NCBI GenBank assembly: GCA_000499405.2
Contig: HG738138.1
Coordinates: 10,476,888-10,540,887 of the forward strand
DNA from: Onchocerca volvulus
Taxonomy: Eukaryota > Nematoda > Chromadorea > Rhabditida > Onchocercidae
Reading direction: 5' to 3'
DNA: 64,000 bases
Positions 1 through 11,094 of the stretch are shown in pieces (the first letter of the stretch is position 1; each line of letters begins with the position of its first letter). The notes below the pieces were generated by a model. That model saw only the letters and a program-made list of their open reading frames with translations, ran no database searches and was not told where the DNA came from. The position numbers and the translations under genes were made by a program.

Positions 1-1067
1 TTTATAAAAAGTTTTGGCAATAATCCATAAACGCAATATAATTTAATTAGTTCCTATTGATCTAAACCAATGAAGTTATACAAATGAGAAAAGGAGAAAT
101 TGACTTCGATAGGAGCAATATTTGCTGATCATAAATTGTTATTGCTGTGAATTCAAATCACCGAATAGAAAAGTTCATTGCAATTCACTGAAAATGCAAC
201 ATCACAAAATCCAGAAGTTTTTTCGCAGGAGCTAATTAAATTATATTGTTTTAATCTTATAAAAACAAAAAAGGATCCATTTTTACAAACCATGAAAAGC
301 ATCAATACTTTTGATTATATCTCTTAACCTTCGTCCTTTTTCATTTCCATCGCCCAAGCGCCACTCAAAATTTCATTTGCTTCTCTGATAAATAGCCAAA
401 CGTAACGCATTACTTGATCGTCCAAGTTTGTTTTCTTTTTCTCATTTTCTTTTCTTTTGCATATCACATTTGTTTTCCTTAATTTTCAATTTCACCTTTT
501 CCTTATTTTCTTAATTATCTCCTGTTACATTTCATTTGTCTCTTGCCTGATTATTCTTTCAAGTGTGGTCACTTTTATTTTACATTACTTTTATTTTATT
601 GCACTATTACTGCAAGTCTTCTATTAATCCGCTATCATCAATATCACCTTGGTGATACAAAAAAACAAAAAGGTATTTGTCATGTTATCATTAGCACCAG
701 CAATTTATCAGTTTCAGTTTGAATGACAGGGAAGTAATCTAGAAATTATTGACCTTATTGGAACAAACAATAATCCAAGCTTATCGGATTAATTATTTTA
801 AGGTCAGGTGGACGAGATGACATATGGTGACAGACATTGAAGAGTTTGGGTGTGGCAATGAAGGGGTGTGGTGCATGAAAATGAATGGATGGATGAAATG
901 GGACGATTGGAAATAATTGGACTTACTTAGTCAGTAAAAGACTCTGATAAGCCATTCCTCATGGCAAGGCCAAATGGTCAGTGAGCCCTAAATCATACGT
1001 TGTTTATTAATTTTTAAGATCAAATGGATCAAAAGAGGAGCGCCTTTTTAACGAACGTAAATTCTGC

Positions 1068-1118
<51 letters not shown>

Positions 1119-1144
1119 CATCACTAACATCATTTTCCTTATCA
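1..1144. other. Non-coding 5' flank of the GPCR gene
   Basis: No ORF or exon-like segment was recognised here. The stretch is AT-rich with pyrimidine runs around 420-540, and ends in a pure ATT microsatellite just before the GPCR start codon. It probably holds the promoter and 5' UTR of the gene starting at 1145, but no specific promoter element could be identified. Confidence 0.5.
1069..1118. repeat. (ATT)n microsatellite
   Basis: An uninterrupted run of about 16 ATT units ends 26 bp upstream of the GPCR ATG at 1145. The position suggests it lies in the promoter or 5' UTR. Confidence 0.95.
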
Positions 1145-4100
1145 ATGGATGATAACCATCATTCAGGATGCCATATACCGCTTTCACATGATTCTCAAAG
1201 AACTGATAATTTGGTTGATTTCGCTCAATATATCATTTATACCACCGTACTACCACTTGTTTGTACGGCTGGTGTATTTGCTGCCACCATATGTGTTATC
1301 ATATTTACCCGTCCACAAATGCGTTCATCATTGAACATTTATTTAGCTGGCTTATCATTTTTCGATTTAATCCTGCTGCTTGTATCACTTCTTATCTATC
1401 CTCCTATGCAGATCTGCTTGCAAAATAATGTAAGTCTCTTTTTCTTTTTCAATTGGCTTTTTTCTTATCAAACATTAAAATGCCTATTTGGAAAAAAAAA
1501 ATTTCAGAAAAGCAGATAGAATATGCCATAAAAAAACTTCGTGCTATCAACAAATAGCACACAAATAATGCTTGAAAGCATTCAGGTTAATTTAATTTTT
1601 ACAGTAAATGAAGCAACAGCTTCATCTCGCATCAGTTTGCATGACTTATTGATGAGTACAGTGTGTGTTGCTAACTTCCATCAAACTTTTCTTTATTGTA
1701 TTCATTCGATGATGAATATGCATCCTTTTTAACGAACTATATTAGTTATTACACTTGGACGATGAAAACATGGTGTGCTAAGCTTTTTCATTGTCGCATG
1801 GTGAATTGTTGTTATAAGGCCTGGTGCAGAATTTAACTAGATTTGCCATAAAGCTTGCATGATTGTTACTCACTCAAAATTGAAATCTTTGTATAGAGTT
1901 GGAAAAAAAGACATTTCCTCTTGAAGTTAATTTTGAAAACAAATTTTGCACAAACATCTGGTTAGTCTTAAATTCGAAATATCAATTTTCACCATCGTTA
2001 AGAATCATTTGATATTGATACGACTGTTATTTGTTCTCGACCGAAAATAACATTTATTGTGCAAAGTGAATAAAGCTATCTTGAATAGGACACTTGAAAT
2101 AAAACTACTGCCAGATGTCATAAGTAACTTATTTGTCTTTTTTTCCTTTTTCTTTTTTTTTTTTTTTTAATAATTTTTAACAAATCATTAACTATTCGAT
2201 TTATAGTTTTGATTAACATTATCATTATTTCAAACTGTCTAAACAGAAATAATCAATGTTATTGCAAACAAGTGTTTATGGAGATGCAATAAAGATTGTC
2301 GTTTGCTGAAGAAGCATTTAAAGATTAGCAAACTATTCTAAACTTTTATTTAGAATTTGAAAAAAAAAAATTCTGTAATGTGAATATATTTTTGAAGAAA
2401 AAAAATTCTTTCTTCTGAAAATTATTTCCTCGAAAGTACATTCAGTATTCTTGGTTTGCTTGCAGTTCTGCTATTTATTTATTGATTATTCCTTTTCAAT
2501 AATGCTTAATGAGTTTATTAGAATGTTTCGAGATGGCTCAATAATCTATTCCTTTTTTCGAGCAATTTTCAAATTTTCAATTCATCATAAAATTATGATC
2601 ATTATTTTAATTAATAAAATATAGTATGAAGGCCATATTTATCAGTTTTGCTGTTGCGATAATCGAAATGCATTTTAATATAATTTGATAATTCTTGTAA
2701 TTTCATTCCGGTCTAATTACAAAGTACCATAAAAAGTATTCCAGTTTATTAATTATTAATTATTCTTCTTGACATTAATAAGATATAGTATATAACCTAT
2801 ATTCCTGACATGAGGAAGAAAAATGGATGAAAAAGAGAGATTCATCTATTTATCTTAATTAACATATATTTATATATATAGAATATATATTATTGTGTAT
2901 CAAATTAGCTATTTTTTATAGAATGGGAATCGCGCTATTTGGATATTTTATTTGGACGTTATTTTAGAATTAATAAGATTATATATTCTTCGATTCATTC
3001 ACATCATTCGTCTATCCGATAGAAAATCTTAAATGTGGATGACTAATTAAATCACCAATTGTAAATTAAATCATTAATTAAATAAATTGCTTATAAATGC
3101 TAGGTGCAAATGTATCAATGTGGAAAGGAAAAAAAAAGATTTAACATTAAATGGATTGTAAAAAAGGAATTCTCACTAAATGAGTATAAATATGAGAGAG
3201 ACTGCCAAAAAACTTTGATAATATAATATTCGACAAAGTCAAAAAAAGTTGCGACTGCCAGCTTCTTAATCAAATCAAATGAAATATATTATTCAATTTA
3301 TCGTTTTATGTTGGGCAAAGACTGTAACAAATTTTCAAACAAATGTTGGAAGGGTTGATCAGTTTTTTTTTTTTTTTGGTTTACTTATACTAACAAATTA
3401 TTTGTTTAAGTTGTGAAATATAAATGCAATATTGCTTTCTTTTTCCTTCCTTTATAATTCACTGTAAGAATTTATTCTTTGCACAAAAGAATTTGCTGCA
3501 GGAAATAAAGTAAAAAATCTCCAGAGCAAATAAGAAGAAAGTTTTTTTTTAGAAGAAATTTTATTATTTTGGCGACAACACACATAGCAATTTACATAGC
3601 AGGGATAAATCTATCTATTAGATAATTTAACAATTTGCCATTTTATTGCTTTTGGCTTTATTACTTTCTGATATGATCAGCAATGCTGTTTATAAAATCT
3701 ACTTGAAAAAAAAAGGATTAGCTAGGATATTAATCATATTGACTAAATGATCGAGGAACCAGTTTTCCATAATAACTTCGATAATTAATAGTACAACATT
3801 TTCACATTTCAGCCAAAAATGAAAATGAGAAATTAGCGTGAAAAGTGATTTCCGAATAATCTCTTCGACTTATTTCATTGTATATCAATGAGAAGGCAAT
3901 TTTAAAAAAGTACTGATTAGAGATTATAGCTGAGTATTTTATTAATGTTCTCGGAGAAAATATTTTCGAAATGAAACGAGAAATAGGAGGTTAATGGAGA
4001 TTAGTAGTTAGGATATGAATAAATATTGATAGTAGAAAATCAATAAAAGTGGAAATTTCATCACGCACTTCTTAAAATTTGATAAAAACCGAAATCATTC

Positions 4101-6311
4101 TGAAATTTAGATCTATTGACTTGAGGCAAATAAACATAATTATCATTGATTGATGAGAAAATGCTTTTGTGTTGGAAGTATGTTACATGATCATAGTTTA
4201 ATAAAGTTTTTATAAAAAGGGATCACAGTCAATCCTTTCTTTATATTTTACTAGAAATTTTCTTGGCCTTTTTAACAAATATCAAAAAGCTTCAATAGTT
4301 ATCAAATTTCCAATAAGCATGATGTGAAGAGCTGCGATTTCTCGCTCAAAATTTTTTGCATAAAATTTGAAATAATATTTTTGAATTTTACTATTTATTT
4401 GAGCACTAATTATTTTCTTATCTTAATAGTAAAATAATCCATCCATCTTATCACTGTCATTTGTTGCCGTTATTCCATCAATCAGCCAAGATTAATATTT
4501 TATATTTAGGCATGTATGTCTTGGTTGAAGTAAGTCTTTTTTAGTTAAGCTTAACAATAGCTATGTAATTACGCTAACAGCATATGTAAAATCGCATTAA
4601 GAATTTACCAAAGCTGAAATTAATGCATTATACAAATTGATATTTATGATCAAAATTTGAAATACAATTTTCTCAGCTTTACTGATAAACAATCGTTGGG
4701 CATGTATGATTCTTTTTTCTGAAATATTTTAAATTTAAATAAATTTGACCGACAAAATTCTGAATTCTAGCAACAAGGTGCAGTATGTGAATTCTTCTGG
4801 AAAACAACACTTGTCAGTTATCCAATATCACTTGCTGCACAAACTTCATCAGTATGGACCTGCGTAGCTATTACTGTTGATCGGTAAATTTTGTTAAGCA
4901 TATTCATGAATTGTTTTTAATTATTTTATTTGCAATAATAAATGACAATTTTGTATATTTGAATATATAATAATTGAAAATTTTTCAATTATTGGTATTT
5001 TGTTTTCTACGGAAACCGTTATTAGTAATATTAAACATTTTTCACTTAAAGATAAGAATTTAAAAATCGGTAATTTAATCCAAATGCTGAGAATTTATTA
5101 TATGCGAAAAACTATGAAAGTTTTTCATTATGAATATCTTAATCAGTGCAGTTAAATTATGCAAATCGAAAAATTAGCGCAAAATGTGAGAAAAGTATGA
5201 GCAACTTTCAGATTTTTAGCTGTAAAATATCCATTACAAACTCGAGTATGGTGTTCTACATCACGTGCTAAATTGGTTTTATCAGTAATAGCAACGGTAT
5301 CATTCGTTTACAAATTACCATCACTGTTCGAATTGACTCTGGATGAGTGTGGCCGTTTGTCACCAACGCCATTACGTACCAACGGTCTTTATATCGTTCT
5401 ATATAATACCTACGGTTATTTGTTACTATTGATTATCATTCCCTGGACAACCATGATTGTCCTAAATGTTATTGTTATCCGATCGGTGCAACATGCTTAC
5501 CGCATTCGTCGCTCTCTGATAAGTCATACCGGAAATTTGGATGAAAAAGAACGGCACTGTACAGTTATGGCTTTTGTTATGATTTTAACATTTATTGCTT
5601 GCAATTTAATGGCTGGTATTAATCAGATCATCGAAGCATTCTTTGCCGAATATTCTCAATTCTTTCGCTTACGTTTACCTATTGGAAATTTATTGGTGTG
5701 CGTTAACAGGTTTACAACTTTCTTCTGCATTAGCATATTTTAGCACCTGAGAATAAATTCAAATTGATCATATTTAAATTGGTATCCGAAAGATGACTGT
5801 TTGATGAATCCTTCTTCTTAATTAGCTTTTCTGGATAAAAAAATTGAAAATAATTAAAATTAAATGTTCTTTAATACACAGTCTTTTTACTCAATTGATT
5901 TTTTTCAAAAAAAAAAAAAAAGAGAAAAATTGCAATATTCTTCTTAATTTCAGTGCTTCAAATATTTTAATTTATTCAATATTTGGTCGTAAATTTCGAC
6001 GGATTTGTGCAGCACTTTTGTGTCCATGTATTATTAACCGTAATTACAAACGGATGAAAGCACTTGGACTCAATGAATTAACAAATCATTTATGGAATAA
6101 GCTTTCGAATCAAGCCGGACAGGTTACTTTTTTGACGATTATAATGACTGGTAATAAATATCCAATATTTTCAGAAATGATGGCAGGCATTCATCACATT
6201 TTAATATCTTTCATCGAAATTAACATTTGTACTACTTTAATAAAATCCAATAATACTATTTCATTAAAAGCCAATAATACTATTTCAGTAAAATACAAAT
6301 TCAAATTATGA
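1145..6311 (+). CDS. FMRFamide-receptor-like class A GPCR
   Basis: Rhodopsin-type seven-transmembrane receptor, most like the nematode/insect FMRFamide (FRPR) receptors, so probably a neuronal plasma-membrane peptide receptor. Exons: 1145-1429, 4771-4883, 5212-5709, 5954-6311; phases agree at every junction and give 417 aa. TM1-TM2 are in exon 1, including the segment NIYLAGLSFFDLILLL. Exon 2 carries the TM3 cysteine and FFWKTTLVSYPISL, ending in the DRF version of the DRY motif (residues 132-134), followed by LAVKYPLQTR. Exon 3 has TM4-TM6. TM7 ends with NSASNILIYS (298-307, NPxxY equivalent), then GRKFRRIC. Intron 1 is unusually long (3.3 kb). The tail after residue ~358 is simple and holds a duplicated SNNTIS/ANNTIS unit; a possible donor (CAG|GTTACT near 6122) could give another C-terminus. 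The ligand cannot be read from sequence. Confidence 0.85.
6251..6294 (+). repeat. Short tandem duplication in the GPCR tail
   Basis: Two copies of a ~24 bp unit (core CAATAATACTATTTCA) encode the repeated NNTIS peptide at the end of the receptor ORF. It keeps frame, as a 24 bp period must. Confidence 0.8.
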
Positions 6312-7226
6312 ATGATGAATGAAATTATACATGCAGTTTTAAAACCGTTTTCTTAATATTCAGTGAAATAGTTCATAACTCTGTAATTGATCCTGTCGAT
6401 AAGGATTTTCAAAGTGAAACAAATCGAATTAATTGAGCATAACTTTTAGTACAATTTTACTTCGATAGCTAAAATTCTAAAGGCAAATTAGTAAAAATAG
6501 ATTTGTGGCTGTGAGCTAAATTTGAAATACCAAAAAGTACATTAATACGAAAATCCGATTGAAAGTTTAATTCACATATTTGAATCTTTTACTCAGAGTT
6601 AAATTTAGAAAACGGAAGCCAATATCTTTATCATCATTTCTAAGTCAAAATAAGTCATATAGTAAATTTAGAAAAAAGAACTAATCGATCGAGTCACTAT
6701 CGATTATTGCATAAAGGTAGTGTTTCATTAAAACAAATAATTTTGTTTTAGGAAGTATACCTTTTAAATACATCAATTATCACAGTTCAGCTGTAAAAAG
6801 CTTCATTGATTGTTATATCAATCAAATAAAATAAAATTTAAGAAGAATCGAACAATTTTCAAAGAAAGTTTTCTTTTTTAAATGTAACAGGATGTATTTG
6901 AAAATTAAATTTACGTTTTTGTTGATCTTTGATGTATGCCAGTACTTCGTCACAGGAATCTTTGGTTGCACAAAAGAATCAACGTTCAATTTCAAAAGCC
7001 GCAGGAAGCTACCCGGAAGAAGAAACTGCTCGACCTATAAGCATTACGGAAACTTTGGTTGAAAATATTACTCTTGTGAAAAGTTCACCACAATGATTGA
7101 AGTGCCTCAGGCATGGAAAGTTCACGCTTTGTTTTATAAAAGAATGAATATAATGATTTCCGTTCGGTATAATCCATTTGATAGTATTTTTTATTACTAT
7201 CATCATTATTATTGCTATTATTATTA

Positions 7227-7291
<65 letters not shown>

Positions 7292-7694
7292 GTTGCTGTT
7301 GTTATTATTATGATTACGCAAAACATGTTGGCAGCGTAAGATAAGTGCCTACGACATAATATCCTAAATATTTGAATTACTTGTGGACAAAAGCTTTCAA
7401 AATTGAATTGATGATTCGTTCTTTACATAGAATTCATTTTCTTTTTTCTTTTCTTTTTTTGAATGAGAAAAGTGGAGCTTAATTTGGCATTTAAGAAACA
7501 GGTATGATAGCAAAGTAAATAGTCATTCCATATTACTGAGTTAGACATACCCATACCTAAAAACAAGCCTATCGATTGATTTTCAAGCTCTTGGATACTT
7601 TTCCAAAAAGATTTGTGGATCGATGAAAACCATTACAAAAATGACGTTGGCAGTACTTTTGTCGTGTTTTCAGCGCCTAGCTGAAGCATAAGCT
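6312..7694. other. Intergenic, microsatellite-bearing spacer
   Basis: Lies between the 3' end of the + strand GPCR and the 3' end of the - strand CHH-like gene (convergent pair). Apart from the ATT/TTA microsatellite near 7190-7312, nothing was recognised. ORFs on both strands here are products of the microsatellite. Confidence 0.6.
7190..7312. repeat. Imperfect (TTA/ATT)n microsatellite
   Basis: About 120 bp of ATT triplets with interrupting CAT, GCT and GTT units. It reads as poly-Ile, poly-Asn or poly-Tyr in different frames, which explains the spurious ORFs around it. Confidence 0.95.
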
Positions 7695-8156
7695 TTAACC
7701 ATGTGGAATCATAGGTCGAAAATGCTCCAAACATGACTGAAAATGTTTGCTTCGAAAACAGTCTGACCTGAAAATATTATTTCAAATTTCGGTCTTGTTT
7801 GTATATTATTTTAATTGAAATCGATCATTTCTAAATATTCACTTTTGACAAATGCTTCAAAACATTTCTCTAACTCTTTTTTTTTCTTAATTAAAAAAAA
7901 GTGTAAAAGAGGCAAAAATCTTTTGCATTCCAAACCTGCAATCAGCCCTTGTATTCGGATATTGATGTGAATACATTTCATGACAAATTTCACAAACACG
8001 ATCCATGATAATATGCAACTGCTCGTCGTTGTAAATTGAACACTCTGGTTTCGAAGTTGTGGAAGTTGTAAACAGCCAAGCGTTATGAAGAAATGAAAAA
8101 CATTCCATAACTAATGCGGCATCCAAAAGAACTATCAACAATTTCGGATTTCGCAT
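7695..8156 (-). CDS. CHH/ITP/MIH-family neuropeptide precursor
   Basis: Secreted peptide hormone of the crustacean hyperglycaemic hormone / ion transport peptide superfamily. Exon 1 is 8156-7936, exon 2 is 7767-7695; the junction completes an Arg codon and gives 97 aa. A hydrophobic leader (KLLIVLLDAALVM) is followed by a domain with cysteines at 39, 55, 58, 73, 77 and 86. Spacing is 15-2-14-3-8; the arthropod family has 15-2-12-3-8, so only the third gap differs, by two residues. Family-like pieces include MDRVCEICHEMY and ADCRSDCF. The protein ends in a Gly, which would normally be converted to a C-terminal amide. An AG lies two bases upstream of the ATG, so a trans-splice site is possible. 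Remote CHH-like genes are known in C. elegans. The start and leader could change if another 5' exon exists. Confidence 0.78.
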
Positions 8157-8889
8157 ATTCTGTTGCTATTCCGGTTGTTGAAAAATGATTACCATAAACA
8201 GTAATGTTGATACCGCGGTTGTCGGTCGATTAGGAGCTAGTCCCTCTCAAAAAATGGGGACGGGATGATGCCACTGAATAACCCTCCCCTTCCAAAATGC
8301 CAACGCTGACCGAGCTATTTCGGGAATGTATGGAATGTTTTACAATGCAAACGGTTTGAGAAGTTTTAATTCTCAAACACAGCAATAATCATTTCGCATC
8401 TCTTTTAGTCATCCTTCTGTCCCTCATCGAATCACCCCTTTCTCCTTTCCTTCTTCCTCCTACTCCTTCGTTGTTACCCTTGTTAAAATTCATTTACATC
8501 AGTTCATTTAAGAGCAACTTTCATCTAAATGTCATCATCTTGGTTCATACCTTCAAATTATTCTCGAGACATCTCATCCCCTCGCCTATTCTATATGAAA
8601 TTAAAAAATTTAATGAAAAGTTTAACAGGAACAATAATACTTAACTGAATTATGACGTAGTCACTCTTATCAAGAAAATTAAGAAGCATGAGATTGATAC
8701 TGTCAAAAGTAAATGTAAAGGCAAAAATACTAAAAATTGAACATATCAATTGATAAATGATTATTCGTGTCAAATTATCCATTTCGGATTAGAATCAATG
8801 CCATTCCGAAACTTTAACTTCAATTATATGATAATCAAAGATTCCAATAAGACTGATGAATCCAAAATCGATCAATAAAAATTCTGGAA
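8157..8889. other. Intergenic; presumed upstream region of the CHH-like gene
   Basis: Pyrimidine-rich between about 8400 and 8580, otherwise featureless. No supported coding segment. Confidence 0.5.
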
Positions 8890-8940
8890 ATGTTAATCTG
8901 TAGTATTTTACTGATCGTACAACTTGTGGTTGCTATTATG
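8890..8940 (+). other. Candidate signal-peptide exon of the Ig/FN3 gene
   Basis: An ATG opens MLICSILLIVQLVVAIM, a typical signal-peptide core, followed by a GTAATA donor. The Ig-protein exon at 11095 lacks an N-terminal leader and needs one base from a preceding exon. This donor leaves phase 0, so a direct join would shift the frame. A donor further on (near 8963, AAAT|GTGATC) would leave the needed single base, or an unseen exon lies between. Treat as a candidate only. Confidence 0.3.
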
Positions 8941-9551
8941 GTAATAAATTTGTATTTCAAATGTGATCGATATCATTCTATGTATAGCAGCTTCTCTTTA
9001 ACTTTTTTTTTCCGTTTAAACTTTTCTTTTTTTTTTTTTTTTTATCTTCGGTAATTTTTTTCGAAATATTTTTCTTTTTTGTTAAATTTGATAGCACATT
9101 GATTATTGCTATTTTGTTGGGATCGATTTGGAGCAGTTGACAGCCAACAACGAAACAACAACAATAACGGAAGGAAATATTGCATGTTTAGCCAAGAATA
9201 GAGCAGAGCATAGATTTCAAGGCTCGTTAAAAGAGACCAAGCTGATCCCGCTGAGATGTATGAATGGTTGAATTCAATGGTATTTTAAGGCAGACTAGGG
9301 AAAAGGCGTGACGCTTGGCTAAGCCTTTTTCAGTCCTTTTCACTCCTTCTGTGTGTGTCATTTTCTTTTTTAGTCAATATGCTATGATTCAAGTTGCTTT
9401 CAATCATTCGTGTCATTCAGTTCGTCCTTGTCAATCACAGAAATTAGCTTTAGCGCTTTCATTGATATCATATTATCATTACCAGCACACTGATTGCTTT
9501 TACTCTTCTTGCTGGTATGTTAACTTTTTAATTTTTTCTCCTTTTAACTTC

Positions 9552-9582
<31 letters not shown>

Positions 9583-10083
9583 TAAAAGAGTTATAACTTG
9601 AGCAGTTTTTTCTTTTTTTTTTTCGTTACAAATTTTTGAAAATTTTTTTGTAAGCATAAAGTTTTTTCAAAAAAAAAGAAAATCAAATATGAACAAACTT
9701 CAAGTTAATAATTAGTAACCTAAATGAGATAAGCATGAATAAATGATGCAAGTTATTCAAAATAAATATACATATAAATAATATTTTCCCGATTACTACT
9801 AATATCCTTTAATCTTTATCTTCCAGATTTTTTGCTTTTTTATTTCCTTGTTTTTCTTTTCTTTAAATTTGTTATCATTCTTTTTTTTTTACAAATATTC
9901 TTACATTTTCATCTATTGCATTTTACTTTTATAAAATCATTCTTCTTTACAATTCATTTTGAAATGATGCAATAATTTTCAGTTAAACATTCATTTTGTA
10001 TCTTTGCAAGATACAATCACTCATTTTAATTCTCTTTTTTTTTCCTTTAAACTAAATTACTTATTACTACAGACTAGTCTTTC

Positions 10084-10126
<43 letters not shown>

Positions 10127-11094
10127 AGAAACGATCATATCTAATGATTAAAATAAATGAAATATTTAATTACAATTTAATCAGGCCATATGCTAAAATA
10201 TAGAATCAAATACTTCCTCTATTTTCAAGGAAATAAAAAAGTGCAAAAGATAAAATTTTAATTCAGATTTCACCAAACTTTGCTTATTCTTCTATAAAAA
10301 TCCGTGTATTTCTTGGTCCCTTTAGGATTGCTTTAATAAATGCGTCTATTTATCTTTCAAACATCTACCCTTCTTTTTCTTAACTCTCCTCTCTCACAAT
10401 TGCTATTTTCCATTTGAGATATCTAAAATAATAATATCTAAAAAGAATCTTTTCTTCAAAAAAAAAAGAAAAGAAAAAAATTGAGCTTATGAGCATAGAA
10501 ACACAAATAAGAGCAAAGCATTTTTGTTAGCTTTTTGTATAAAAAATTCCTGAAAACTGAATTCCTTCACTTAAGAGCCAAAAAGTTGTGAATTACATAG
10601 CTGTCATGTTATATTCTTTTTTTAAGGCGAAAAAAAAATTTTTGAAGTCCAAATGGAAATGAATGCTTGTGACAAAGTTAAATTTCATTAAAAAAAAAAA
10701 AAAGAAAAAAAATCATTTCGTCATCTTTCAGCTATGAAGTAAATAATTCATCAATACAATGCGTATAAAATTTTTACAAGAAATACCAAAAGAAAAAACA
10801 AAAAAAAAAGAAACTTAGAATTCAAAAATTGAATTAGAGTCGAAAATTACGAAAATTATGTGGAATGAATACGCTTTTTACGATCAATTATTCGGGAGCT
10901 TATTTGTTTAAATTTAGCATATCTTTTGAGTAATAACACTATTATTATCATTAATATTATCATTCTAGTAAAAGTTGAGATTCAATTTTAAAAAATTCCT
11001 TGAATGCAAATATGAAAGCGGTATGAAAAAAAATTTTTTAAGATTATAACTGCGATTTAGATTTCAAATTCTAATTCCTTCATAATTAATTAAG
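8941..11094. other. Probable 5' region/intron of the Ig/FN3 gene
   Basis: Low-complexity AT-rich DNA with long T and A runs (9551-9580, 10681-10700) and an AT dinucleotide run. No exon was recognised. The 88-codon ORF at 9315 has no ATG start and ends in poly-Phe from a T tract. Confidence 0.5.
10092..10121. repeat. (AT)n microsatellite
   Basis: Uninterrupted AT dinucleotides, about 15 units. Confidence 0.95.

Noticed and set aside
7009..7344. Three overlapping ORFs rich in Ile, Asn or Tyr
   Set aside because: They are translations of the ATT/TTA microsatellite in different frames, with no other protein features.
9315..9581. 88-codon ORF as a secreted protein
   Set aside because: Non-ATG start and a poly-Phe end from a T tract.
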